In this document: positions 10,651-24,304 of the stretch, in pieces
Layout: every line of letters starts with the position of its first letter
Position numbering within the stretch: the stretch's first letter is position 1
DNA from: Phaseolus vulgaris
Taxonomy: Eukaryota; Streptophyta; Magnoliopsida; Fabales; Fabaceae
Length of the DNA: 64,000 nt
Assembly: GCF_000499845.2 (NCBI RefSeq)
Contig: NC_023758.2
Location: 27,005,520-27,069,519 of the forward strand
Direction: 5' to 3'
The notes under the pieces: generated by a model
The model's input: only the letters and a program-made list of their open reading frames with translations
Database searches by the model: none
Told to the model about the DNA's origin: nothing
Translations under genes and position numbers: made by a program

Positions 10651-13600
10651 ATGAAGTATTTTGCTTTCATCTTCCTCACACTGTGCTTTACCCCAAACAC
10701 AGAAGGCTTTACATCAGGAAATGATACTGATAATCTAGCATTGCTGAAATTCAAGGCCTCCATATCCAATGATCCATATGGAATCTTCCTCTCCTGGAAT
10801 ACTTCTTCTCACTTTTGTAACTGGCATGGAGTCACATGCAATTCCATGCTTCAAAGAGTTACACACTTGAACTTGCAGGGATGCAAGTTGAAGGGATTCA
10901 TATCTCCCCATGTTGGCAATCTTTCTTTTATGAAAGATTTCAACATTGCAAACAACAACTTCCACGGCAAAATCCCACAAGAGTTAGGATTGTTGTCACA
11001 ATTACAACAACTCTCTCTTCAAAATAACTCCTTAGTAGGTGAAATTCCTACAAATTTGACAGGATTTGCTCATCTCACAAGTTTACTCTTGAATGGGAAC
11101 AATCTCACTGGAAAAATACCTGTTCAAATTGTCTCACTTCGAAAGCTTCAACTTCTTGCCCTTTATAGGAATCATTTGACAGGAGTAATCCCATCCTTCA
11201 TAGGAAATATTTCATCTTTGATTCGTTTCTCTGTGTCTGAAAACAATTTAGAGGGAGGTGTTCCACAAGAAATATGTCATCTGAAAAGCTTGACACTTCT
11301 ATCACTTAATTTCAACAAACTAAGTGGAACAATTCCTTTGTGTGTTTATAATATGTCCTCTCTTACTGTGATCTCAGCTACAGAAAATCAGCTCAATGGC
11401 TCCCTTCCACCCAACATGTTTCACACCCTCTCCAATCTCCAAACATTTTATTTTAATCTCAACCAAATCTCAGGCTCAATCCCACCATCCATCTCAAATG
11501 CATCTAATCTTTCAATATTTGAAATGGGTGGAAACAAACTTACTGGACGAGTTCCAAGTATGGGGAATCTACAAGATCTTTATTATTTTGTTGTTGATAA
11601 AAACTTTCTTGGTGAAAATTCAGTTGATGATTTGGTGTTTTTAGAATCATTAACAAATTGTAGTAAGTTGAATGTCTTAGATTTAGCCTACAATAATTTT
11701 GGTGGCCATTTGCCAAATTATTTGGGCAACTTATCCAATCAACTCCCTCAACTATATCTTGGAGGTAATCAGATATCTGGGGAAATTCCTGCTGCACTTG
11801 GTAATCTAATTGGCTTAAATATTTTGGCCATGGAAAATAACTATATCACTGGGAATATCCCAACAACTTTTGGAAAGTTTCAGAAAATGGAGTTTTTAAA
11901 TTTGGGCTCAAACAAGTTGTCAGGAGACATTAAAGACTGGATAGGGAATCTTAGTCAATTGTTTCATCTGGAAATAGGAGAAAATATGTTACGAGGAAAT
12001 ATTCCACCAAGTCTAGGAAACTGTCAAAAGTTACAATACTTAGACATTTCGGATAACAACCTTACAGGAATCATACCAATAGAGGTTTTTAAGCTTTCAT
12101 CTCTAACAAACGTGTTGGGTTTGTCACAAAACTCATTGAGTGGTAGTATACCAAAAGAAGTGGGCAATTTAAAAAACCTTAATTCGTTGTATATGTCTGA
12201 TAATCATCTCTCGGGTGTCATTCCTGATAGCATTGGAAAATGCATAATGTTGGAAGAAATCTATTTGGAAGGGAATTCTTTACAAGGAAGCATACCATCC
12301 TCTTTGGCATCACTCAAAGGACTTGAAAAGTTAGACCTCTCACGAAACCAATTATCTGGATCAACTCCTAATGTTCTGCAGACTATTTCATTCTTAGCAT
12401 ACTTGAATGTGTCATTTAACATGTTGGATGGTGAGGTGCCAACTGAAGGTGTCTTCCGAAATGCAAGTGGGGTAGTGATTTCTGGAAATAGTGGCCTTTG
12501 TGGAGGTATTTCAAAACTACAGCTACCCTCATGTCCTGTCAAAGGTAAGAAACTTGTAAAACACAAGTTCAAGTTGATCATAGTGTCAGTGATGGTTAGT
12601 GTGGTTGTTGTTTTTCTCATGCTAGTTATTCTAACTATCTATTGGATGAGGAAAAAGACTAAAAAAGCATCTTTGGATTCGCCAACAATTAACCTGCTAG
12701 CTAAAGTTTCATACCAAAGCCTATACAATGGAACTGATGGCTTCTCAGTTACAAATTTGATAGGGTGTGGGATTTTTAGTTCTGTCTATAAAGGAACTCT
12801 TGAGTCAGAAGATAAAGTAGTTGCCATAAAGGTTCTAAACCTTAAACATAAAGGATCTCACAAGAGTTTCCTTGCTGAATGCAATGCACTGAGAAGCATT
12901 AAACATAGAAATCTGGTTCAGATTTTGACGTGTTGTTCTAGCACAGATTACAAAGGTCAGGAATTTAAAGCTTTAATTTTTGAGTACATGAGAAATGGAA
13001 GCTTGGAGCAATGGTTACACCCTGAAGAACATCCAAGATTATTGAGTCTTGATCAAAGATTAAATATCATCATTGATGTAGCTACTGCCTTAAATTATCT
13101 TCACCATGATTGTGAGCCAACAATCATTCATTGTGATTTGAAGCCAAGCAATGTCCTTCTTGATGATGATATGATTGCTCATGTGAGTGATTTTGGCATA
13201 GCTAGATTTCTCTCAGCTACAACTGATGCCACCACTTCTAAGAAAACAAGTACAATTGGAATAAAGGGTACTGTTGGCTATGCTCCTCCAGGTACATTCT
13301 AAAGTTTGAATCACCATGTTTTTCATTTAAATTCTGATATCTTTTGGTGTCAAATTGTTATTGTTTTTAGCATTGTGCTTAACAGTTTTTTGTGTATATT
13401 TAGAGTATGGAATGAGCTCTGAGGTATCTACTTTGGGGGACATGTATAGCTTTGGAATTCTGGTGTTGGAGATTCTAACAGGCAGAAGACCTACAGATAA
13501 AGTGTTTGAAGATGGTCTAAATCTTCATAACTTTGTTTCAATTTCATTTCCTAGTAATCTTCTGCAAATTTTGGACCCACAACTTGTTCCAACATATGAA

Positions 13601-13783
13601 CCAACAACATTGGATGGAAACAACTCACATCTTAATCGAAATGTCAAGGAATGCATAGTTTCACTTTTCATAGTTGGACTTGCTTGTTCTAAGGAATCAC
13701 CAAAAGAAAGAATGAGTGTGGTTGATCTTATCAAGGAGCTTAGTCGAATCAAAAGGGTCTTTCTTGCTGTTGCTGCTGGGTAA
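10651..13783 (+). CDS. LRR receptor-like kinase, subfamily XII (EFR/At3g47570-like)
   Basis: Predicted plasma-membrane receptor kinase of the group containing the immune receptors EFR and FLS2. Exon 1 is 10651-13291, a 112-bp GT-AG intron follows (13292-13403), and exon 2 is 13404-13783: 1006 residues. Visible in order are a signal peptide (1-19), an LRRNT cap with the [12 protein letters not shown] signature (about 25-63), around twenty LRRs of the LxGxIP type (about 68-600), a transmembrane helix (about 641-665) and a kinase domain. The kinase has a [11 protein letters not shown] loop, VAIK lysine K727, [10 protein letters not shown] catalytic loop and DFG (847-849). Cysteine 828 before the catalytic Asp makes it a non-RD kinase, typical of pattern-recognition receptors. 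The intron splits the APPEY codon for Glu, where this subfamily usually has its intron. No internal stop is seen; the ligand cannot be predicted. Confidence 0.93.
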
Positions 13784-16450
13784 ACCAGAATCTATTTAAT
13801 TATGCACTGTATAACTATAGAACAGAAAATTATTATTGTTCTAAAAAAAGTTTCATGTTTCTATCATATACTTTATTCTTTTTGTCTTCTATTTTTTTTT
13901 TTCGAATCCCTTTCATGATTATTTTGGTAACAAGTTATATAGTAATTTATTTTTTTTGGGTTTTCAAATATAATTTTTTTTGGTTGCTATTTTTATTTCA
14001 TTTCAGATATTACAAGAAGCATTAAATGAAACAACAATATCTGTCAAAATCATTTATGTATTTATCTTTTTTGGTTCAGGAAAGTTGTGATGAATACATA
14101 AATCAACAAAAGAAATTGAATAAGAAGATTATGAAAGATTACAAAAAGCATGAAAGGAAATAAAAACATCTTTACCCACAAAAATAATTATTTACTTTAT
14201 GTATTCAGTATTTTATGAACTCATTAATTTTTGGAATTGTATATTTTATTTTTACTATATGATTTTAAATTGCAACAGTAACTTTGGAATTGTAATTAGG
14301 TCTTAATTGAAAAGTACTGAATTACTAGGGAGAGTAAAAAGAATCTCAGCCAAACCATAGCAAAGGAAACACCAAGTCAAATATGGGAAGATAAAGGCAA
14401 GAAAAGTGAGTTACCTTCACCTAGGTGGGCCACACATATGGGTTATTATAGATCTTAGGCAATTACTTTCATTACCATATCAAATAATAAAATATCCTTA
14501 AATAAAAAAATGTGAAATAATAAAAATATCCTTAATAAAAAAGAGATATTGGATAAAAATATATTTTGGATCTTTTTTCTTAAATATGTTAATGAATTTT
14601 GTTTTACAAAACGTATTTTTCTATTCTGAAAATATATTTTAATTTTATTCTGAATTTTTATTTCTACAACACTAGTTTATTCTGGATTTACTTTTTTTGA
14701 AATTACTTTTTCAGAATGTATTTTTTCTAATTCCAGATTTTTTTTCAGAATGGAGGATATTTTTGGAAATTTAAAAGTGTGAGGTGCAGGTTAGGTTAGG
14801 TGTATAAAGAATTTAATTAGATCTTTCATTTGAAATTTTCCTATCATCTACATTTGATTTTGAGTATTATAGTCACTTTGCCTCTCTTTAAAATACTTTT
14901 AAATGAATACATTTTTCTCAGAGAAATCTTGTAAGCATTCTTATCATGATAGTGCATATTATTATGAATTACAGTCTCACGCGTCATTTAGTAAAATATA
15001 TAATTTTTTAAAATTTATCCATTTACATAATAATAGTGTAATAATACACCAACTTTTTTATAAAAAAAAAAAAAAACTCAAATAACGGTCTTCTCCATCT
15101 TATTTTACTTGATTTTTCCTCTTTTATTTTTCTTTTAACTATTCATAATCTTTATATTAGTATGCTCACATTATATTTTTACGTTTATCCTATATTCTTA
15201 TTTTCTTGATTTCATAATTAAAAAGTTTAATGTGAGATGAAATATTCTCTTATTATTAGCTAAGATGAGATTCAATTCATTAACTATGATATTAGAGTGA
15301 TGGTAAACTAATTGATTCACCTTTGTTCTCTATTTTTTTTTGAAGTAGTGTATAAATTCTTCCAGAAATATCTATACTTTAGGGGTTTTTTTCTTATCTA
15401 TAATCTATGCAGGAAATTTTAAAAGGTGAAAAACAAAGAACTCTTTCACATCCATTGATGTAATTACTCTTATTTCATTGAATCTAAAAGTTATACCATT
15501 TTAACATAAATCATGTTCATAGCTGGCACTTCTATTTAATTTTAGGCTTAATTGACTCTCTACTCCCATAATACAGAGGGATGGTTAATTTAAGGCTTAC
15601 TCAATTATCTCTTATCTTATAATTTCAAATTTTTTTTGTTAAAAATAAATACAAAATTATGTATTTATAAATATTCATTTCGTATAAAATTTGATTGCAT
15701 TATGATTCCTGAAATTAAGAACGCCGGTTTATTGTGACTGAAATTTAAAATTGTAAATAAATAGTTACAGTATACTATGTAATTATCAGGATAAAACATT
15801 GTTACTTGTAGATAAATAATTTATAACGAAATAACTTGTGTTAAAAACATTATCATATCTAATTTGTTAAGTGCATACATAATACAATTCTTTGAGAAAA
15901 GGTAATGAATATATTTATATCCGAATATTTATATTTATATATAACAAAATATTAAAGCCGTAAATTTGGAAGGATAACAAATGATAACAAAATGATATTT
16001 TTCTAACAAAGGATAACAAAAATATCATTCTTCATTTTTTTCTAATTTTAACTAGAAAAATACTTTATACATTTAAAAATATTTGTTCGGCATAAATACT
16101 TTAGAAATTAATTCATTTCAATCCCAGAATAATCTACAACAATTCTAAATAGTTCCAAAAATAGTTCTATGAATATTCTGAAACTACATTTCACGAGTAC
16201 TACAAACTGGAGGCCAACATAAAAAGCTCATCAAAAGGCTATACTAATGGCACAAAAGGCTAAATTGAAATCAAAGAGATATAAAGGATATAGTCGAACT
16301 TATGAACCAGAAACCAGAAGAGGATATTGTATCTCTTGAAAAGAGTAACGGAAATCAACAACACACTATTCTCTCAAAAATTACTGACAATCGGGTTAAT
16401 GGATCTTTTTTAACGATATTATTCACTGTGTATAGTAATTACGGACTTAA
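13784..16450. other. AT-rich intergenic DNA between receptor kinase and eL13
   Basis: No gene is supported. Near 14540-14800 there are repeated TTTCTGAATTT/TTTTTCAGAAT phrases ending at a GAGGTGCAGGTTAGG motif, perhaps the remains of another Mutator-like MITE, but no intact TIR pair or target duplication was found. A run of A lies at 15062-15076. The frame at 14903-15085 ends in a poly-lysine tract and is not credible. Confidence 0.4.
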
Positions 16451-16750
16451 AATTAGTTAAAAATCATTTGAAGATATTTTTATGCATCCCAGTAAAATTA
16501 AAGACGTTCCCGATCAGTGTTAAGTAAATAACAATGCGAACAATTAGAAACATTCTTAGCAAAAATAAATTCTGCCCGATAATCCAGACAAAATAAAAGG
16601 TTTGTAGATAAACCAACAAAATAAAAATAGGTGGAGAGATCCTGATTTCGACAGAGGATGTTCTTGATAAAACTAATCTCGAGCAAAAATTGTCTTGCAA
16701 CAACTATCATATGAAGGGACTATATAAACTTGGGACTTACAAAAAGATCA

Positions 16751-17943
<1,193 letters not shown>

Positions 17944-17950
17944 GGCTTAC

Positions 17951-18612
17951 CTAACATATAAAAGCCAACCACAACAATAAATGAGATTGTTTAATTATAA
18001 AATAACCAGAGTGAGTGAATCACAAATCAAACACACTAAGAATTAAGCTGTAAACAATGAGGAATATAGTATTAACAAAAAGTTCAGAAAAATTAGTTTG
18101 GTGCAGAAAAAACAAAGAGGAATTCATCCATAATAGACCTCCGTCCCTTCAGAAATTAAAGGACTTACAAATAATTTTGTTTAAAAAGCAGTCACTAAAC
18201 CAGATGATTGAACACACAAGATAAAAAGAAAAGGTGCTCTTTTGCAACAGTTCCTTCTTATAAAAGATCGGATAGCCTCGCTAGCTGAATACATTAATAC
18301 ATACATTTCTTAAAGAGTAAGAGTAGTCACACCACTCAAGAGGCTAATCTCACAGAGCAGAGGATAAAAAACAATTTCAGAGTCATATTTATATAAAAAA
18401 AAAAAACAATAACAGTTGAAGAATACAAATACAAATCAAACACCAAATAGAGGGATCTTGAATATCAGAAACTGTGATAGCTGTAAGTCTAATTCAATCC
18501 CAAATACGAATCCATAAAGGACTAAACGAAAACAGGAGAACGTCTTACATTCAGAAGTGCGACGGAAACGTAACAGCGAAATGAAGCTTTAACAAGAGAA
18601 ATGCACAATTAC
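17951..18612 (-). other. 5'-UTR intron of RPL13 (predicted)
   Basis: Reading the minus strand, the 5' leader near 18613-18680 ends in ACTCAG|GTAATT, a strong donor, and an acceptor TTAG| lies 8 bases before the ATG at 17943. The 662-bp interval has no coding frame. Leader introns are common in plant ribosomal-protein genes. The splice sites are inferred from consensus only. Confidence 0.55.
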
Positions 18613-18673
18613 CTGAGTCTCGGTCACGCACAGGAACTGCAACTGCCGAAAAATGACGGAGACAGAGGCAGAA

Positions 18674-18792
18674 CTAGGGTTTGTGCTTGTTTTTAAAGTA
18701 CCCTATGAGTCACACAACATCTAGATTGAACGGCTAGGATTGTATTTAGGTTTTAATACTTTTGGGCCTGTTATTGGATCAAAGCTTGGGCT
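18674..18792 (-). promoter_or_regulatory. RPL13 promoter: telo-box and two site II motifs
   Basis: On the minus strand AAACCCTAG (18674-18682) is a telo-box, and AGCCCA (18787-18792) and GGCCCA (18763-18768) match site II (TGGGCY on the other strand). This pairing is the standard architecture of plant ribosomal-protein and translation-factor promoters, where TCP-type factors bind site II and a Pur-alpha-like factor binds the telo-box (established knowledge). No classical TATA box is obvious. Confidence 0.75.
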
Positions 18793-18840
18793 ACAGACCC
18801 AATAACAAAATAGCATGTTTGTTTAGAAATTTGTATTCTC

Positions 18841-18843
<3 letters not shown>

Positions 18844-18878
<35 letters not shown>
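18844..18878. repeat. (AT)n microsatellite
   Basis: About 17 uninterrupted AT dinucleotides lie on the upstream side of the RPL13 promoter. This is likely to be length-polymorphic. Confidence 0.95.
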
Positions 18879-18881
<3 letters not shown>

Positions 18882-20138
18882 GAGTATATATATTATTATG
18901 TGCTTTTATGTTTATATTTATTTGTTTCTTAAAATTTATGTTAAAATAAATCTTGAGATCTTATAGAAAATTACTGATTTTTGTCAGGTTTTGGATTCAT
19001 GAAATTAAAATAAAATAAGCATAATAATTTTAAGTTGACATCTTTAGAGTAATTTAAAATGTTATCTTAAAAATTATTAATTAATATTTCTATTTGATTA
19101 AATCTATAATAAAAATTTAATAAATTGTAAATATAATATTAAAAAAACAAAAACAAGTATATGTAAATAAAATATTAATTATTTAAATTCAATAACTATG
19201 TTTTCATTATATAATTTATTTATACATGTTACAAACTATTATACTTCAATTCAAAATATATTTAATCATCTTTTACAATGATAAAGTGATTGTTTTATTC
19301 AGACGACGCAAATGGTAAAGTTTTAAAAATTAAAAATATTGTTTAGTTTATAGTAATCATGCATTTTTTTATGATAGAGCTTAACCTAACTTTACTATTA
19401 TAATTATATTATCTTATTCAATTTTTATGACAAAAGTTTATAATCGTTCTTTAGCTTATTTTAATTACATTTATATTTATAAAGTAGAGGAATGTTTTCG
19501 AGTATTTGTATTTTTTATTTTTATTATTTATATATTTATACTTAATATTAAAATTTAATTAAATATTATTATTATTCAAACACTTAGGTCCTGTTTGGTT
19601 ATGGGGTGGTACTGTTGTCGACGACGAAAGTCTCAATGCCACCCCGTTTGTTTCCAGTGTTCCATGCGGGTGATGGAGGGAAGTGTAAAGAAAGTGGAGT
19701 GGGTTTAGGGGCTTCTCCAAGATGAAGAGAAAGTAGAGATGAGCAGAGCGAGTGCCACATCAAACCTAGGAAGTTACCGTTGTGCCCTTGCTTTTCTCCT
19801 CCATGCCACGATAAAGCACTGCCCCTGCATGCATGCGAGATCAGAGCGTGAGATTCATGACTTTGGCTCAGGAATCGTTTGACCATTGAAGGCTGTGAAG
19901 GTTGTGAATGCAGTGGGTGAGGAGTAGGTGTGTGCAATAACTTGGTTTTTCAGTATATAAAACTAAACCATGCATGGTTGTTTCACTTCACTGATCAATG
20001 AAACTGAACATTCTCCTCATATGTATTGAGTTCTACTGCGGTTGAAGAGATTAGTAAGGCATCAGAGTGTGGTAGGGATTTCACTTACGTTGTGCTTGGT
20101 TCATCTCGGGTGAGCATTGACTTTGCTTCAATGATGGT

Positions 20139-20286
20139 TAATCGATTATGGCTGAAAAAACACTGGCCACATAATCGATTATGGAGTTGATAATCGATTA
20201 TGCAAAGGCAGGAATCGATTATCTGTTAAAATTTGAAGACATAATCGATTATGTTAAACGTGCATATATGGTGATAATCGATTATG
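20139..20286. repeat. Six AATCGATTAT palindromic motifs
   Basis: AATCGATTAT, whose core AATCGATT is a perfect palindrome, occurs six times starting near 20140, 20173, 20192, 20213, 20243 and 20276, mostly as ATAATCGATTATG. A 21-bp phrase beginning GTTAAACGTGCATATAT is also repeated at about 20254 and 20295. The cluster lies about 550 bp inside the left end of the PIF element, where transposase-binding or promoter sites might be expected. Confidence 0.9.
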
Positions 20287-20584
20287 GCTTTTGTTAAACG
20301 TGCATATATGGTGTTGCTTAATATGGTTTTCAATCACTCTCCTGGTGTGTTCTTCATCCCTATTGTGTTTTCTATTGTGGTGTTCTTCAGTGTTGTTCTT
20401 CATATTTTTTAATTTTTTCTTTATTTTTTGGTTTTTGTTTTAAATTTCTGTTTTATATTTATGTTTGGTTGATTATGGTTTGGTAATTTAATTTTTTTCA
20501 GAGTTTATATTAGTTAATTATGTTAATGAGTTAGTAAATTAATGTTGTTTCTGAAGTCCTTTATGTGATTTTTTTTTTAATTTT

Positions 20585-21800
20585 TGTAGATGGTTATTAT
20601 TTTTTTAACATTTAAGAAAAATATTTATTTGTAATGAATGATTTATAAAACGGAAATAGAAATTTGTAAAGTTTAGGTTTTTTTTATATTTAACATAAAT
20701 TATTATTGTTATAATTAAAACAATTAAAAAAATGTTGTAGTAATTAAAGAAAACTGAAAAAGTTTAGATAAATATTATTTAAATTTTTAATAATAAATGT
20801 AGATAGTTATTTTTTTTAACATTTAATTGTTTATAAGAGAATAAATTTATTTATTTAAAATGAATATTTGTATTTTGTAGGGTTATTTCTTATTTTACAT
20901 AAATTATTGATGTTAGAATTAAAATGTTATAAAAAAATGTTATAGTAATTTAAAAAGGTGGAAAAAGTTTAGAGAAAAAATTTGAATTTCTAATAATAAA
21001 TGTAGATAGTTATTAGTTTTTAAAAATTAATTTATTTATAAGAAATAGTTTTTTATTTGTAAATAATATTTTTACAGAATGGAAATAAAATTTTATAATG
21101 TTTAGTTAATATTTTTTAGATTTGAAATGTTATCATTAAAAATATTAAAAAAATGTTTTAGTAATTTTTTTATAAGATTTAATTGTTTATAAAAAAAATT
21201 TATTTATTTAAAATGAATATTTTTATAACTGGAAATAAAATTTTGTAATTTGTAGGTTTTTTTTATATCTGACATAAATTGTTAATGTTATAATTAAAAA
21301 ATTTATAAAAAATGTTGTATTAATTAAAAAAACCAGTAAAACTTTTGAGAAGAAATCTGATATTTTAATAATAAATGTAGAAAGTAATTATTTATTTAAA
21401 ATTGAATTGTTTATAAAAAAAATTAAAAAAATTATTTTTGAAAGAATGGAATTCAAAATTTATAATGTTAGGGTTTTCATTTTTTTAAATTTAACATAAT
21501 TTATTAATGTTATAATTAAAAACATTATAAAAATTTCGTAGTAATTTAAAAAAGCAGTAAAAGTTCAGAGAAGAAATATGATTTTTACTTTATTTTTTAA
21601 AATTTGAATTCTTTTTAAAAAAATGAATTTTTTATTTATAAATAAAATTTTGACAGAATGGAAAAAATAATTTCTAATGTTTAGGGTTTTTTAATTTTAT
21701 TTGACATAAATTGTTAATGTTATAATTAAAAACATTATACAAAATGATATAGTAATTAAAATAAATAGTAAAAATTTAGACATAAATGAAATAGAATTTT
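20585..21800 (+). repeat. Degenerate tandem array, ~200-bp period
   Basis: Units beginning TGTAGATRGTTATT start near 20585, 20798, 21001 and 21376; between them, and after the last, unit-like text recurs without that start. Each carries the same order of phrases: TTTAATTGTTTATAA, GAATGGAAATAAAATTT, TTTAACATAAATTRTTAATG and AATGTTGTAGTAATTAAA. About six diverged units can be counted. The array sits inside the PIF element upstream of its transposase. Confidence 0.75.
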
Positions 21801-22075
21801 TAAATTTTTAGGTTTTTTTTTATACATTTGAAATAAATATATGAAATTTGAATATTTATATATAATTATATTTGTTATGATAGTTATTAATTTTATGTTA
21901 TTATTTATTTTGTTTGTTTATATTTATTTGTTGTTTGATTAAATTATGTGATTGAAAAATATAATTTATGTATATATTTATATAATTTTTTTATATTACA
22001 AAAATTAAATGATATAGTCATTTATAATAAATTTTCCATTAAAATTAATTAAAAATATGTTTTAGGGTCACTGTA

Positions 22076-23375
22076 TTGGTGTACTTTTACACCGAAACGG
22101 TAATCGCCTTCGGTATGAATTCGGAAAGACATTATGACGAGGTAGAGATGGTACACTTTGAGGAAACAGTTGTAATTTATGACGATCTTGTTGCGGCGAA
22201 CATAAATTTAATTTCACAAATCGAAGAAATAAAAAATAATAATGAAGGTGCATCAGTCATGATCTTTTGTATGATTGCTTTTGGATTGAATTTGTTACGC
22301 ACGGTGCCTAGTATAAGTAACTGTATGAGTGAGTCTCAACCACAAAAAGAGTGTCACTGACAAGAATTGATGGAGTACTTGGTTCAGAGTGAACAATCTC
22401 GTGATATTATTCGCATGGGACCGAAAGCTTTCATTAAATTATGTGAATGAATACGGACAACTAGACGTGCTAAAGATGCATATCGATCAACCGTGGCAGA
22501 ACAAGTACCGAAATTTATGCACATTATTGGGCATAATGTGAAAAATCAAAGTGTGTCATTCTTTTTCCATTGGTCTGGAGAAACAGTTTCACGTCACTTC
22601 CATAATGTTTTGACTGCAATTTTAAGGTTGGAGGGAGAATTCTTAATTCAACCAAATGGAACGGTTGTAGAACCACACATCCTTAACAACAGTCGATTTT
22701 TTCCCTACTTTAAGGTTTGTTGATGATAACATTACTTTAAATTATGTCTAATGTCTTTTTTATTTTGTGTTCAATTAAAGTTATGAAATTTTGTTTACAT
22801 TAGGATTGTTTAGGGGCCATAGATGGGAGTCATGTACGTGTTAAGGTTGCACGTGCTGATGCACCTCGTTTTCGAGGGAGAAAAGATTGGCCAACCCAAA
22901 ACATATTTGCAGGCTGTGACTTTGACATGAAGTTCACATATGTCCTAGCCGGTTGGGAAGGAACTGCCTCCGATTCAAGGATATTGAAAGATGTTTTGGT
23001 AAAAGACGATCATTTGGTTATTCCAGAAGGTTACTTATAGGGTATTGGGTGTGCAAAAAAATTAAAAGGTTGTAGTAGTATATACTAACCTAGCTTTCCA
23101 CAATCTTTGTAGGAAAATACTATTTTGGTGATGCAGGTTTTATGTTAAAATGAAATATAATAACACCTTATCGTGGGGGTGAGATACCATTTGAAAGAAT
23201 ATTCGCGAATAGAGTCACAAAATGCAAAAGAGTTGTTTAATCATCAACATTCATCCCTTAGAAATGTAATTGAGAGAACTTTTGGGGTGCTCAAAAAACG
23301 TTTTCCAATTATAACTAGTGGGACTGAATCGAGGATTTGTCATTTGAATCGAGGATTTTGTGGAGGAATAGAATG
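22076..23375 (+). pseudogene. PIF/Harbinger DDE transposase, broken
   Basis: Remnant of the transposase (DDE_Tnp_4 nuclease) of the surrounding element. Three exons can be traced: 22076-22714, 22804-23029 and 23113-23375, with GT-AG introns between. The AIDGSH motif (first Asp, start of exon 2), the CDFDMKFTYVLAGWEG block followed by DSRIL (second Asp) and NVIERTFGVLKKRFPI (Glu) are all present, so the catalytic triad survives in pieces. The frame is interrupted by stop codons at 22358-22360, 22448-22450 and 23151-23153 and by a one-base shift in a run of five G near 23175-23179. The C-terminus beyond the Glu motif is lost and a short duplication (TGAATCGAGGATTT) sits there. Not functional. 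Confidence 0.9.
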
Positions 23376-23489
23376 AGAGAGTATACTTGTGAGCAGTAAA
23401 TATCATCTCCATGCAAAATAAAGAGATGTAGATGAAAAGTCAAGTAAGCATGTGTTATGTTCGAATTGTTTGAATTTACCCTCATTTAT

Positions 23490-23935
23490 TTTATTATACT
23501 GTTTTTTAGTATTTTTTATTTTCCATTACTGTAAGATTTTCTAATATTAAAAAATAGTATTTTTTATATATAAAATGTGATTTATTTTCCAATTTTATAA
23601 TATATGTTTAATATTTTAAAAGATTACTTGATGTTCTCTTTTTATTTAATTTGTTTTTATGTTTATATTAATATATTTTGTTTATAATTATTATGTTTAT
23701 GAGTTGTAATTTATTTCATAATAATTTGTTATAAGATTTTTTTTATTGTTATTTATATTATACTTTTATTGTTGTAGTATTTTTTATTTTTCATTACTAC
23801 AATTTTTAATATTAAAAAGTAATTTTTTTTTATAAAAGATATGATTTATTTTCTGATTTATTTTTTAATTTTATAGTAGATGTTTAACATTTTAATAAAT
23901 TACCCGAAGTTCTGTTTTTATTTAATTTATTAAAT
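23490..23935 (+). repeat. Two-copy AT-rich tandem repeat inside the PIF element
   Basis: Blocks near 23500-23670 and 23775-23935 share TAGTATTTTTTATTTT, CATTACT, TTTTAATATTAAAAA, GATTTATTTTC and TTCTSTTTTTATTTAATTT in the same order. They lie 3' of the transposase remnant. Confidence 0.65.
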
Positions 23936-24304
23936 ACATATGTTTTTCTAATTGTAATTTTAAAATTATACCTATTTACATTTAATACATATTTATTTTT
24001 TAATTGTAATTTTCAAATCTAGGAATATGTGAAAGTGGTTTATTTTTAAACAAAAATAACTCATTTCATTATTAAATATTTTTAACACACAAGGGTAAAT
24101 TTGTAAAATAACATTTTGTACTTAAAAAAAAAATCTCTCATAGTATCACATCACTGACAAACTCCCGTAAACTTTCCCAACATATTCACTCTAACGTACC
24201 TCAATTCAAGGAATCCCACTTTCTTTACATTTTCTTCTCACATCATCACACATTCACTCCCTCAAATCCTCACACATCTCCTACTCAATCCAAACACACT
24301 CTTA

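Larger units (their letters stand above)
18655..19440. repeat. Duplicated RPL13 upstream segment, copy A (at the gene)
   Basis: This segment, from the RPL13 leader outward, recurs twice more in the window: copy B at 30864-31355 and copy C at 38430-39630 (interrupted). Shared landmarks are GGAGACAGA..CAGAACTAGG, CATCTAGATT, ATTTAGGTTTTA, TTTAAAATGTTATCTTAAAAA, TTTTCATTATATAA and CTAACTTTACTATTATAAT. Copy A keeps the coding gene next to it. An (AT)n microsatellite at 18844-18878 is specific to this copy. Confidence 0.75.
19587..24301 (+). mobile_element. PIF/Harbinger transposon, 4.7 kb, defective
   Basis: Ends GGTCCTGTTTGG and CCAAACACACTC form imperfect TIRs flanked by TTA on both sides (19584-19586 and 24302-24304), the PIF/Harbinger target duplication. 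The left 80 bp match the MITE at 7431. The interior holds a cluster of AATCGATTAT palindromes (20139-20286), a long degenerate tandem array (20585-21800), a broken DDE transposase (22076-23375) and a second tandem repeat (23490-23935). The second protein of these elements, a Myb/SANT-like ORF, was not found, so the element is non-autonomous now. A paralogous stretch at 46655-46870 matches both flanks without the insertion and confirms the boundaries. Confidence 0.88.

Noticed and set aside
12261..12620. 119-residue minus-strand frame inside the receptor kinase
   Set aside because: Antisense shadow of the LRR/transmembrane coding region.
15270..15310. TATGATATTAGAGTGATGG as a primer-binding site
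   Set aside because: Too diverged from TGGTATCAGAGC, and no flanking LTR pair could be seen.
19599..19937. 112-residue minus-strand frame at the left end of the PIF element
   Set aside because: It begins in and follows the subterminal repeat; composition is explained by the transposon end.
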